From positions 46,631,034-46,695,033 of the forward strand of contig NC_133169.1 of NCBI RefSeq assembly GCF_040802235.1: 64,000 nucleotides of DNA, in the 5' to 3' direction. This DNA is from Manis javanica. Its lineage: Eukaryota > Chordata > Mammalia > Pholidota > Manidae. Every line of letters begins with the position of its first letter. Position 1 is the first letter of the stretch. Of the stretch, positions 22,167-34,339 are shown piece by piece. Both the position numbers and the translations under genes were made by a program. The notes beneath the pieces are model-generated. The model was not told where the DNA came from and did no database searches. It was given only the letters and a program-made list of their open reading frames with translations.

Positions 22167-25100
22167 TTGGCAACCACAAATCTAAAGCCTGAAATGGCAA
22201 TAAGTACATACCTATTGATAATCACCCTAAATGTCAATGGACTGAATGCACCGATCAAAAAACAGAGAGTCAGTGAATGGATAAAAAAGCAAGACCCATC
22301 TATATGCTGCTTACAAGAGACTCACCTTAAACTCAAAGACATGCACAGACTAAAAGTCAAGGGATGGAAAAAGATATTTCATGCAAACAACAAGGAGAAA
22401 AAAATCAGGTGTTGCAGTTCTTGTATCAGACAAAATAGACTTCAAAACAAAAAAAGTAGCAAGAGATAAAGAAGGACATTACACAATGATAAAGGACTCA
22501 GTTCATCAAGAGGATATAACCATTATAAATATATATGCACCCAACACAGGAGCACCAATATATGTGAAACAAATACTAACAGAACTAAAGGAGGAAAAAG
22601 AATGCAATGCATTCATTTTAGGAGACTTCAACACACCATTCACTCCAAAGGACAGACCCACCAGACAGAAAATAAGTAAGGACACAGAGGCACTGAACAA
22701 CACACTAGAACAGATGGATCTAATAGACATCTATAGAACTCTACACTCAAAAGCAACAGGATACACATTCTTTTTGAGTGCACATGGAGCATTCTCAAGA
22801 ATAGAGCACATACTAGACCACAAAAAGAGCCTTAGTAAATTAAAAAAGGTTGAAATTCTATCACCTTTTCAGACCAGAAAGGTATAAAATTAGAAATAAA
22901 TTGTACAAAGAAAGCAAAAAGGCTCACAAACACATGGAGGCTTAACAACATGCTTCTAAATAGTCAATGGATCAATGACCAAATTAAAATGGAGATCCAG
23001 CAATATATGGAAATAAATCACAACAACAACACAAAGCCCTAACTTCTGTGGGATGCAGCAAAAGCAGTCATAAGGGGAAAGTGTGTAGCAATCCAGGCAT
23101 ATTTAAAGAAGGAAGAACAAATTCAAATGAATAGTCTAATGTTACAATATTAAAATTGGAAAAAGAATAACAAATGAGGCCTAAAGTCAGCAGAAGGAGG
23201 AACATAATAAAGATCAGAGAAGAAATAAACAAAATTGAGAAGAATAAAACAATAGCAAAAATCAATGAAACCAAGAGGTGGTTCTTTGAGAAAATAAACA
23301 AAATAGATAAACATCTAGCCAGACTTATTAAGAGAAAAAGAGAATCAATACACATCAACAGAATCAGAAATGAGAAAGGAAACATCACGATGGACCCAAC
23401 AGAAATACAAAGAATTATTAGAGACTACTATGAAAACCTATATGCTAAGAAGCTGGAAAACCTAGAAGAAATGGACAGCTTCCTAGAAAAATACAACCTT
23501 CCAAGACTGACCAAGGAAGAAACAGAAAATCTAAATAAACCAACTACCAGAAATGAAATTGAAGTGGGAATCAACAAACTACCAAAGAACAAAACCCCCA
23601 GGCCAGATGGATTTATCTCAGAATTTTATCAGACATACTGAGAAGATATAATACCCATTCTTCTTAAAGTTTTCCAAAAAACAGAAGAGGAAGGAATACT
23701 CCCAAACTCATTCTAGGAGGCCAACATCACCCTAATATCAAAACCATGCAAAGACCCCACCAAAAAAATATATTACAGACCAATATCCCTGATGAATGTA
23801 GATGTAAAAATAGTCAACAAAATATTAGCAAACCAAATTCAAAATACATCAAAAGGATCATACACCATGACGAAGTGGGATTCATCCCAGGGATGCATGG
23901 ACGGTACAACATTCGAAAATCCATCAACATCATCCACCACATCAACAAAAAGAAAGACAAAAACCACATGATCATCTGCATAGATGCTGAAAAAGCATTC
24001 AACAAAATTGAACATCTATTCATGACAAAAATTCTCAACAAAATGGGTATAGAGGGCAGGTACCTCAACATAATAAAGGCCATAGATGATAAACCCACAG
24101 CCAACTTCATACTGAACAGTGAAAGTCTGAAAGCTTTTCCTCTGAGATCAGGAACAAGACAGGAATGCTCACTCTCCCCACTGGTATTCAACATAGTACT
24201 GGAGGTCCTAGCCATGGCAATTAGACAAAACAAAGAAATACAAGGAATCCAAATTGGTAAAGAAGAAGTCAAACTGTCACTATTTGTAGAAGACATGATA
24301 TTGTACATAAAAAACCCTAAAGACTCCACTACAAAACTACTAGAACTGATACTGGAATACAGCAAAGTTGCAGGATACAAAATTAACACATGGAAATCTG
24401 TGGCTTTCCTATACCCTAAAAATGAACTAATAGAGAAATCAGGAAAGGAATTCCATTCCCAATTGCATCAAAAAGAATAAAATACATAGGAATAAACCTT
24501 ACCAAGGAAGTGAAAGATCTATACCCTGAAAACTATAAGACACACTTAAGAGAAACTAAAGAGGACACTAGCAAATGGAAACTCATCCCATGCTCTTGAC
24601 TAAGAATAATTAATATCGTCAAAATGGGCATCCTTCCCAAAGCAATATACAGAATTGAAGCTATCCCTTTCAAATTACCAACAACATTCTTCAAGGAAAT
24701 AGAACAAATAGTTGAAAAATTCATATGGAACCACCAAAGACCCCGAATAGCCAACAGAATCCTGAGAATGAAGAATAAAGTTAGGCAGGGATCTCACGCC
24801 CCAACTTCAAGCTCTACTACAAAGCCACAGTAATCAAGACAATTTGGTACTGGCACAAGAACAGAGCCACAGACCAGTGGAACAGAATAGAGACTCCAGA
24901 CATTAGCCCAAACATATATGGCCAATTAATATTTGATAAAGGAGCCATGGACATACAATGGGGAAATGACAGTCTCTTTAACAGATGGTGCTGGCAAAAC
25001 TGGACAGCTACATGTAAGAGAATGAAACTGGATCACTGTCTAACCTCATAGACAAAAGTAAATTCAAAATGGATCAAAGACATGAATGTAAGTCATGAAA

Positions 25101-25990
25101 CTATAAAACTCTTACAAAAAAAACAGGCAAAAATCTCATGGACATAAACATGAGTGACTTCTTCACAAACATAACTTCCTGGGCAAGGGAAACAAAGGAA
25201 AAATGAAAAACTGGGACTATATCAAGCTGAAAAGCTTCTGTACAGCAAAGGCCACCATCAATAGAACAAAAAGGTACCCTAAAGTATGGAAGAATACATT
25301 CAAAAATGACAGATCCGATAAAGGGTTGACATACAAAATATGTAAAGAGCTCATGCACCTCAACAAACAAAAGGAAATAATTCAATTAAAAAATGGGCAG
25401 AGTTGCTGAATAGACAGTTCTCCAAAGAAGAAATCAAATGGCCAACAGACACAAAAGATGCTCCACATTGCTTTCCAGAGAAATGCAAATTAAAACCACA
25501 ATAAGATATCACCTCACACCAGTAAGCATCACCACCATCCAAAAGACAAACAACAACAAATGTTGGCGAGGTTGCAGAGAAAGGGGAACCCTGCTACACT
25601 GCTGGAGGGAATGCAAATTAGTTCAACCATTGTGGAAAGCAGTATGGAGGTTTCTCAAAAACCTCAAAATAGAAATACCATTTGACCCTGGAATTCCACT
25701 TCTAATAATTTGCCCTAAGGATGCAGCACTCCAGTTTGAAAAAGACAGATGCACCCCTATGTTTATCGCTGCACTATTTACAATAGCCAAGATATGGAAC
25801 AACCTAAATGTCCATCAGTAGATGAATGAATAAAGAAGATGTGGTACATATACACAATGGGATATTATTCAGCTATAAGAAAAAAAAGAGATCCTACCAT
25901 TCACAACAACATGGATGAAGCTAGAGGGTATTATGCTCAGTGAAATAAGCCAGGCAGAGAAAGACAAGTAGCAAATGATTTCACTCATAT
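22167..25990 (+). pseudogene. L1 ORF2 (endonuclease and reverse transcriptase), broken
   Basis: ORF2p nicks DNA and reverse transcribes L1 RNA. Readable in order are the N-terminal endonuclease (Asn-Gly-Leu-Asn, Gln-Glu-Thr-His, Gly-Asp-Phe-Asn), the reverse transcriptase, and the C-terminal Cys/His segment near 25560. The RT catalytic box reads Phe-Val-Glu-Asp at about 24288 instead of Phe-Ala-Asp-Asp. The endonuclease Ser-Asp-His motif reads Ser-Asp-Gln near 22873. Several frameshifts and stops occur (22400, 22880, 23640 and later). Dead. Confidence 0.93.
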
Positions 25991-26357
25991 GTGGAGTATA
26001 AGAACAAAGGAAAACTGAGGGAATAAAACAGTAGCAGAAGCACAGAACCCAAGAATGGACTAACAGTTACCAAAGGGAAAGAGACTGGGTAGGATGGGTG
26101 GGAAGGGAGGGATAAGGGCAGGGAAAAAGAAAGAGGGCATTATGATTAGCATGTATAGTGCATGGGGGGCAAGGGTAGGGCTGTGCAACACAGAGAAGAT
26201 GAGTAGTGATTTTACAGCATCTTACTACGCAGATGGACAGTGACTGTGTGGGGGTATGTGGCAGGGACTTGGTGAAGGGGGAAGCCTAGTAAACATAATG
26301 TTCTTCACGTAATTGTAGATTAATGATACCAAAATAAAAATAAAAATAAAAAAAAGG

Positions 26358-26863
26358 AAAACAAATCCTACCATTTGCAACAACATGGATGGAGCTAGAG
26401 GGTATTATGCTCAGTGAAATAAGCCAGGCAGAGAAAGACAAGTAGCAAATGATTTCTCTCATATGTGGAGTATAGGAACAAAGAAAAACTGAAGGAACAA
26501 AACAGCAGAAGAATCACAGAACCCAAGAATGGACTAACGGTTACCAAAGGGAAAGGGACTGGGCAGGAGGGGTGGAAATGGAGGGATAAGGGCAGGGAAC
26601 AAGAAAGGGGGCCTTACAATTAGCATGTATAATGTGGGGGGAAGCATAGGGAGGGATGTGCAACACAGAGAAGACAAGTAGTGAGTCTACAGCATCTTAC
26701 TATGCTGTTGGGCAGTAACTGTAATGGGGTTTGTGCGGTGGGACTTGGTGAAGGGGGGGAGTCTAGTAACCACAATGTTCTTCATGTAATTGTAGGTTAA
26801 TGGTAATAAAATGAATTTTAAAAAATGTAGGTAAAGTAAATATATATTTTGGAAAAAAACAAA
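26358..26863 (+). mobile_element. Second L1 3' end, carried inside the same insertion
   Basis: This stretch repeats the end of ORF2 and the 3' UTR of the preceding L1 (matching about 25885-26340) in the same orientation, with its own A-rich end near 26830-26863. The right target site duplication follows at 26864. Both tails lie inside one duplication, which suggests the L1 transcript read through its weak poly(A) site into a neighbouring L1 3' end (a 3' transduction). A tandem duplication after insertion is the alternative. Confidence 0.82.
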
Positions 26864-26880
26864 AAAGATTAATGTGTGAT
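26864..26880 (+). repeat. Target site duplication, right copy
   Basis: Exact copy of 20373-20389. It directly follows an A-rich tail, as expected for an L1-mediated insertion. Confidence 0.9.
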
Positions 26881-27534
26881 GAATTTACAAAATATTCTAA
26901 GTTTTTACTATGATAGATTTTATGAATTTTGGTCTACATGTTGACACAGACTAAAGTTAATCAAATATGGTTGTCAAACAAAACAACAAAAAAGTGACCT
27001 GTTTTCCCATATTTATTTTCTGAATGTTATTTTCCACATTGTAAATCTCATTTTTTAAACAACTGAATTGCTTTCTTAAATCACTGTTAATTTTGGCATC
27101 AATCTCTCACAGAAATTTACCTCATTAAGATAATAAGCTAAAAAATTCATGTTAAACAGTGCCCTTATTTTTAAGCTCTTCTTTTCCTTAACAAATTAAA
27201 ATTTTACTATCACTTAGATCACACATGATTTTAAACTGTTTAATGACTACAGTTGTTACAATCAGTATTTTAAATAATAGGAAATCATCCTTACTGTGTA
27301 AGATTTAATTATGTAATTAAATATAAACAATTTATAAATGAAGAAATAATCTCAAAAAAACTAAGTAAACTTTTACATTTAAATAAGTCTAAGTCTGAGG
27401 TTTGGCTCAACATAAGACTGACTTTTTCAAAGCTCCAATCTTTCAACAATTTCCACTTTTGACACATAGAATCCACTAGAAACTTCTCAACATTTCATGG
27501 AAATGCATGTCAATCAGTGACTCTGGGTTATCAA
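26881..27534. other. Unannotated AT-rich interval
   Basis: No gene or named repeat recognised. Confidence 0.5.
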
Positions 27535-28045
27535 TATTTTGTGTTTTTCCCTCCTTTCAAAGAGATATTAGATTTTGGAAGCCTCTTGTTTGGATCCATT
27601 CTTTTTCATGTTTTTCTACTCTCGGTAGAGCCATTGTTCATTTTTTAATTTTTTAATTTTTAAGTTTGTTATCATTAATCTACAGTTACATGAAGAACAT
27701 TATGTTTACTAGGCTCTCCCCTTCACCAAGGACCCCCCCACAAACCCCATTACAGTCACTGTCCATCAGCATATTAAGATGCTGTATAATCACTACTTGT
27801 CTTCTCTGTGTTGCACAGCCCTCCCCATGCCCCCCCACATTATACATGCTAATCTAATGCCCCCTTTCTTTTTCCCTGCCCTTATCCCTCCCTTCCCACC
27901 CATCCTCCCCAGTCCCTTTCCTTTTGGTAACTGTTGGTCTATTCTTGGGTTCTGTGATTCTGCTGCTGTTTTCTTCCTTCAGTTTTTCTTTGTTCTTACA
28001 CTCCGAATTTTCAATATTTCTCAAACCTTGGATTTCACTGTTTCA
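27535..28045 (+). repeat. Duplicated block, partner of 18400-18575, split by an L1 fragment
   Basis: 27535-27640 and 28007-28045 together match 18400-18575 in order and orientation. The copy near 18.4 kb is the uninterrupted one, so the L1 fragment between them (27641-28006) came later than the duplication. Confidence 0.72.
27641..28006 (-). mobile_element. L1 3' end fragment, minus strand
   Basis: The T-rich start ('ttttttaattttttaattttt') is a reversed tail. 'atcattaatctacagttacatgaagaac' and the C-rich 3' UTR follow, which match in reverse the 3' UTR of the L1 at 26240-26330. Strongly 5'-truncated; only the 3' UTR and its approach are present. Confidence 0.85.
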
Positions 28046-31000
28046 TTCAAACTTAGCATATTACTCTGCTCAGAATTATTTAGTATGTTTACTGAATTTT
28101 CTCTTAAATAGCTTTAAAGTAGCTTATATTTCAAAAATATGCATCATAATCCTTTTGAACCTTTCTTTAAAATTTAAATAACAACAGTAGTTTGAATGCT
28201 CATAATAGAAATTTCCCTTAAATAATTTCATCAATGTTTTCCTCTTCTTTCCCAGACTGATAGCAAGTTCAGATTTCTAAGATCAGGCTGCCCAAATATC
28301 TTGATCCTCCTCACACTTTTCCTCAACTGGTGCTGATTTTCTTCCTCACCATTTTCTTACTTTGAATGTCTACTCAATGCTTTTACCTACAGAAAGCTCA
28401 GGTTCTTTTCTGAATAAAAATTGATTCATATTGCACCTGTTGATAATTTTCATAATTTTTTTTCAAATTTTCACATGGGTCATAGAAAAAGTATACTACT
28501 TCTGAAACAGCTCTTGCAATTATTAATTGGTACAGATCAGCCAGGCTGACTATTTCCTCAGCGCCCCGCCTGCCCCACTCCCAAACTTCGCCATCTGCAT
28601 CATCCCACATGAATCACAGTCTCACCCAGATGGCTATTTTGCTCTTCAGCTTTTCTAAAACATCTCTGAAAATGCATGCATTTCCAAAGTTGTGTTTGTT
28701 TATGTGTAGCCTTAAATTGCTTATCCTTGTTTTATACTCTCTGAGTTAGCTATTTTTTCAAAAACAGTACATAAAATATTCTTCTTACCAATTCCCAGTC
28801 CTTCACTAATTGAGTTACATCAGTGAATTTTAAATACCAAAAACATCTAGAATTTTAACCTTTTACTCATGGGCCACTTTCCTTTCTCAAACATAATATC
28901 AACTTCCAATATGATATATAAGATTTTAAACCAAACCAAATACTACTTTTATTCCGAAACTTCTTTGAAAAAATTCCAAATTAATTTAGCTATTTTTATA
29001 TTTCTTTAATGAATCAGCAAATTGTATTTAATTACAAAGCACAGCATGCATTTATCACCCCCCAGACATTTGTAAGAACTTCCTGAAAATTGGACTTCAT
29101 GTTATTTATCTTTCTGTACTTTTAGACCAAAATTATTCTCAAATACCAAAAATAGTAAAAGAGAAGGCCCCCGATGTATTCTTTTCTGTGCTAGTAATTG
29201 GTAAAGGTAAAGAACTTACACTTTTCACATTGTGTTGTTTATATTTTAAAATGAAGAAATGTACATCTTTTCAGATATTAACAAGGATTATCTGAGTTGA
29301 AAGATTACACATTATAAATTCTTTCTAATGTACATTTCTTTAGGATAAAAGCATAGTCTTACTGTTAGCATTAAACATTTGAGGAATAATGAACCTTATC
29401 ACATCCTGAAATTATAAAGGTTCTTTCAAAGCATCAGATTCATATTTTCATATACTTACAAATTTTAAACAGGCACACGTGTATATAAACTGTGTAAATG
29501 TTGTGTGTGTATAACACTTGAGTGTAGGATTATCCTTTAGTGGAGGATATAGTGAGTTCTTGATGTTATCCTTTAGGATAAAAGTGTTAGAATAAAGACA
29601 ATCAAAAAGTTTCCAAGATGTGAATTTAGTCCTGCAAAAATCAGGACTATGTTTACAAGTCATATCATTTCCTAAACTGACATGGCAAGCTGAGTGAGTC
29701 TTTTAATGTCAGTATGATATACTTTGCTATATTCAAGAACAAACAGACATTTAACTAAATTAAAGATTGTTTTATAGACCTGGAAATTAAAGTGAGAGGG
29801 TGATAGTCAATTATACAATATAGGTGAGAATTTATTATTGCTTAGTAGTTGTAATATTTATTATATTTAAAATCATGTTTGAAGGCAGTTACTAATTGCT
29901 CACTAGGGATTTTTTTCTGTAGATAACAATTTAATTAGCGTATTTGATAGTACTTTATGTCTAACTTAGACCAAATGGTCAAGCCACTAGTCATAAGAGT
30001 ATCCATGATCCAGTGTTGTTGGGATTTTTTAACTAAAATATTTGGTTCCTTGTGTATAATACTTGACCTTTATATAATGGAGTCCACATTTACTATTTAT
30101 TAATATCCCATAAGAAATGGGTGTATCAGGATTTCCTAAATGGTAGTCATAAACATAGGCACTATGAATCCTTTTCTTGACTCCTTAATAAAAAGCAGCT
30201 AAAGGAACTTAATTTGAGTGTTCCGGTGGCATTTGAATATAGTATATACAGAATTTTAAGAGACAAATTTAAGAGATATAAATTTGCAGTCTTAATTACT
30301 TTTATTTAGCTAAATAAGTATTTAGCCCAGTTCAATAAACTTAACATATTTAAACATCACTTATCTTTTACTAAAAATGAGTACCTTGTGAAATTAATGA
30401 TATTTAAATAAATAATTCAACTGTAATAGAAATGCCAGAAAGGGCAGACACTGGGCAAAGTCCTGATTTTCAGTTATTGAAACAGTCCATATGTTATCAA
30501 TAGCAAAAGAGGAAGTCATTATAGAATTACTTCTAAAGTAGTACATTTAAAAAAATTATACTATATTGAGATATTTTATTTTCTTATTTTACATATAAAT
30601 ATGTAATATGTGCTTCTATATGACAACAGCTTTATGTGTATTAATTCTGCTTTAATATTGATGCCTTAGTATCTTGTGTGACTTCTGTGTACATACTTCT
30701 GTACATTTTTCAATAATATGCATCAATAAATATTTGAAAATAAGAATTTTCAGTCAGCAGGGATATCATAAAGTACTGCTATGATATTATAAATTACAGA
30801 AACAATAAAATAGAATTCTCTTTTCTTACTATATTCTATAAAATGTAATTATTTAATGGTCTGAATTATTCCTTTAATGAATATATTGTTTAAGAGAAAA
30901 AAGACAGTTGGGTTCTATCCATATTTCCATTCAAAATATATTTCCATTTCTAAATAAAATAAAGATACAAAATGAAGCAAATGCTTACAGAAAAATCAGA

Positions 31001-31707
31001 GCGTGGAGGAGAAAGACATTAACAACAGTAACCACAGAGTACTCACTATTGAGTATTTTGTGTTTTCAACTTCAAAAAATGCCTCTTGTTAATGTTACAA
31101 AATCATAGTCATAAAGATGTTTTAACCAAATTTTCCTATGTGGGCAGGATCTGAGAATGTCTTCACATGAACAAAGCACCATTATGTTGTACAAACAGGT
31201 CAGTCATATTCTGATGTATTCCTGTGTCATCACCTGCAAAGCCTCTGGTGACATAATTGTTACCATCCAGCAACAGCCAGTGCCCAAGGATGGTTTTGGG
31301 CAGGTAATTATCATGGCACATGTAAATGGGACCCAGTGAAAATACAAAAGTGAGTGTTGAACATCAAAAATAGTGCCACCTATGTGTGTAAATCATTGTT
31401 AATGAACAGATGAAATTTAAGAACATAAACTTTATTAAGCACAGGGGGTTGATATGAGACTTATGCATGGAACAGAGATACAACATCTTACATTCTAAAG
31501 CATTGATAAAACTTGTGTCTGACCTTACCTGATAAATAAGATACTCCTTTCAGTTGCTGTATCAGTAGAAGACAGTTATTTATGCCAGTCATGTTCATAT
31601 TTGAGAAAATCTGAGAGGTTACATGAAAAACACCACTCTAAAAGCTATAGAACTATGTAAAATATTTTCTTAAAGAAAGCAGGTTCAGAAAATCATTACT
31701 GAATGTA
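28046..31707. other. Unannotated AT-rich interval, 3.7 kb
   Basis: No gene, RNA gene or named repeat recognised. Base composition is AT-rich, with only short chance open frames. Confidence 0.5.
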
Positions 31708-31925
31708 GGTCAGTATGGCTTAGAGATTATGGTAGAGTTCCCAGGGAATGGTTTTCATGGGTTCAATTCTTAGAAGTGCCATTTACAAGCCATGTGGATT
31801 TGAGCAAGTTCTTTTCAATATCTCTAAGTCTCTACTTCTAGCTGATAATTGGTGATGTTACGAAAAATTAAGGACAAAACACATAAAAATGAGAAGATAT
31901 TAAACAATGAGTGTGAAATATCCCA
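31708..31925 (+). repeat. MIR SINE
   Basis: A diverged mammalian-wide interspersed repeat, readable from a 'tatggcttagagattatgg' start through 'gggttcaattcttagaagtgccatttacaagcc', the core 'tgtggatttgagcaagttc', and the decayed tail. MIRs are ancient tRNA-derived SINEs shared by all mammals, so the surrounding DNA has stayed in place since early in mammalian evolution. Confidence 0.75.
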
Positions 31926-31989
31926 TAATATCTATATCTTAATATCCATAAAAATTTAATAGGTGACATGTTCTACCAGTTCTGAGACC

Positions 31990-33790
31990 CAAAGCAGAGG
32001 CAGCAGTTTGAAAGCCTTGCCAGCAGTGGGAGAGGTACCAGAGGCCTTAGGGTTGGACGGAGCTCTTTCCTCAGGAGAAAGGGCAGGTGGATGATACCTC
32101 CCCAGCCCTCCTTGACCCAACAGGTGAGGAATTCTAGGGAGCCCCAGATACTCCATCCCCCTTGCTGGCAATGCATCCATGAGGCTCCTCCCTGAATGCA
32201 CTTTCCTGGCAGCCAGTCCACATGGCTCAGCAGCAGTATCAGACTTTGCTGCATGGCAGGCAGAAGAAGACTCTCAGCTTTCTCAGCTTTGTTTCGGCCC
32301 AACCTGAGAGATGCCTGCAGAAGCCAGCCACAAGAGCTCCTTCCTCGCTGTGGGTGTGCAAACCCAGAGCTGTACATCTGGTCCAGGCAGAGCCACACAT
32401 CAGCCTGCCCACCCCACTGAATCTGCAGGCCTGCCATTGCTGCAGGACAAGCAGAGGGTAGCCCTGTCTGCAGTGAGCTCAGCAGAGACTCCTGTGCTCA
32501 TCCCAAAAGTGGCAGCTGAAGCAAACTACCTTCACAGACAGAAAGATGCCCCACCCACAGCTTTCCAATAGCTGGGGCTCCTGCGTAGTTGAACCAGGAA
32601 CTAGAGAGTAAATAATCCTGAGCTACTAGGCACTATAGAGTGCATTCTTCATAAAGCTGTTACTCTATAGGACAGGAAGCATAGCAGAGCTATCTAATAC
32701 AAACAAAGAAACACAGAAATCCTGACAAAATGATGAGGTACAGGAATATGCTGCAAACAAATCTACAGGATAAGACACCAGAAAGAGGGCTAAATGAAAC
32801 AGGGATCACCAATCTTTTTTATAATTATTTCCAAGTAAAAGTGATAAATATGATCACTGATTAGTAGAAAAGTATTCAGGATCTCAACAAAGAGAAAGAA
32901 GACTGAAAAAAGGCCACCCAGAGCTAAAGAATATGGTATCTGAAATGAAACATACAATGGAGGGATTTAAGAGTAGATTATTACAGGTAGAAGAGGCAGT
33001 GGATGAGATGGAAATTGGAGAAAAGGAACACAATGAAGCTGAGGAACACAGAGGAAAAAGATCTCTAGGAATGAAAGAATGTTAAGAGAGCTGTGTGACC
33101 AATCCAAAAGGAACAATATTCACATAATAGGGACACCAGGAGAAGAGAAAGACAAATGGATAAAAAGTCTCTGAAGAAATAATTGTTGAAAACTTCCTCA
33201 GTCTTGGGAAGGAAATAGACACTCAGGTCATGGAGGCACAGAAATCCCCTAACAAAAGGAACCCCAGGGAGACAACACCTGGACATATGGTGTTGTCCAT
33301 ACAAGACCTAGGAAGACATATAATATTTAAAATGGCAAAGATGAAGGATAGAGAGTGTTGAAGCAGCCAGAGAGAGAAGAAAGATCATGTACAAGGGAAA
33401 GCCCACCAGGCTGACAGCAGACTTCTTAGAAGAAACTTCACAGGCCAGAAGGGAGTGGCATGACATATTTAATGTAATAAAACAGAAGGGCCTCCAACCA
33501 AGAATCCTCTACCAGGAAAAACTATCATTTAAATTTGAGGCAGGTATTAAACAATGTCCAGATACACAAAAGTTGAAGGAATTCACCACCACTAAGCTAG
33601 CCTTACAGGATATGTTTAAAGGAAATGCTGTAGATGGAACTGTCCCTAAGGCTAAATAGCTTTCACCAGTGAAAATAAACCCACAGTAATGGTAGTAGAC
33701 CAATAAATTGCCAAGCAAGTGTGAAATTAAAACAACAAAATAAGCAAAATCAACTATATGCAAAAATCAGTAAAGCAGAGATTCAAAGCC
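31990..33790 (+). mobile_element. Old L1 or HAL1-like element, ORF1 part only
   Basis: A GC-rich L1-type leader (about 31990-32620) is followed by ORF1 sequence to 33656. After it comes a short L1 inter-ORF-like stretch and then nothing resembling ORF2. HAL1 elements are L1 derivatives with only ORF1, so HAL1 or a simple truncation are both possible. Open frames in the leader (31956-32571, both strands) are chance frames. Confidence 0.65.
32700..33656 (+). pseudogene. ORF1 of the old L1/HAL1-like element, broken
   Basis: The C-terminal part is open from 33387 to 33656. It contains the ORF1 segment with Lys-Gly-Lys-Pro, Arg-Arg-Glu-Trp-His, and the Lys-Gln-Cys-Pro-Asp form of the usual Lys-Gln-Phe-Pro-Asp. 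The middle part is readable but frameshifted, and part of it appears duplicated ('agacaacacctggacatatgg' then 'tccatacaagacctaggaagacata' near 33270-33330). The N-terminal part is very diverged. Confidence 0.75.
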
Positions 33791-34339
33791 CTTGCTCCTT
33801 CATGCTTTTCTTTCCAGTATCTCCTTTTACACGTATTTTAGTTTGTCCATTGCTGCCCCATTGGGTTTTACTTTGCCAAGGTAGCTAAAGCTAGAATATT
33901 TTCCTTTAAATGTTGTCAAGTAATGCTACCAGGTAATGTTGCATACACACGAAAAGGTCCAAGGTTGTCAAAACTGTGGTGAGTCTTTGGCTGGTAACTC
34001 AGGGAAACAAAAAACAACCAGGTCAGCTCAGACAACCTCAATTATCTGAGAACAAAATCTGCACACCTTCCTCTGTCAGCAGGCTGCAGTAGAAACACAG
34101 GCTGCCATTCCATATTTTCTGCTGTATTGATGAGAGAGGAATAGTAGGCACATTATAAATATGTAATAATAGGCACATAAGTAGCTACATATTACTAAAT
34201 TTCAGCAGCTTTTTTCTACTTCAGGTATTTCTCTAGTAATTTTGTTACTTATTAGATAAAAGAGTTTCAAAACATTGGATAAGAACAGGTTTTTCATGTT
34301 TAGTTTGATTTAATGAAGATATGGAGTTTTATAATTCCC
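33791..34339. other. Unannotated interval
   Basis: No gene or named repeat recognised. Confidence 0.45.

Larger units (their letters stand above)
20390..26357 (+). mobile_element. L1, nearly full length, decayed
   Basis: Begins with a short L1 5' leader ('aaagatggtggtgtgag') and ends in an A-rich (AAAAT)n tail at 26329-26357. It holds ORF1 (21024-21884) and ORF2 (22167-about 25990) with multiple breaks, and an L1 3' UTR with G-rich runs (26085-26290). It is more diverged than L1 A and B, and its 5' UTR has no tandem monomers. The 17-bp duplication encloses this element together with 26358-26863. Confidence 0.93.

Noticed and set aside
32196..32571. Overlapping frames on both strands near 32.2 kb
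   Set aside because: They fall in the GC-rich leader of an old L1/HAL1-like element. Such leaders commonly have chance frames.
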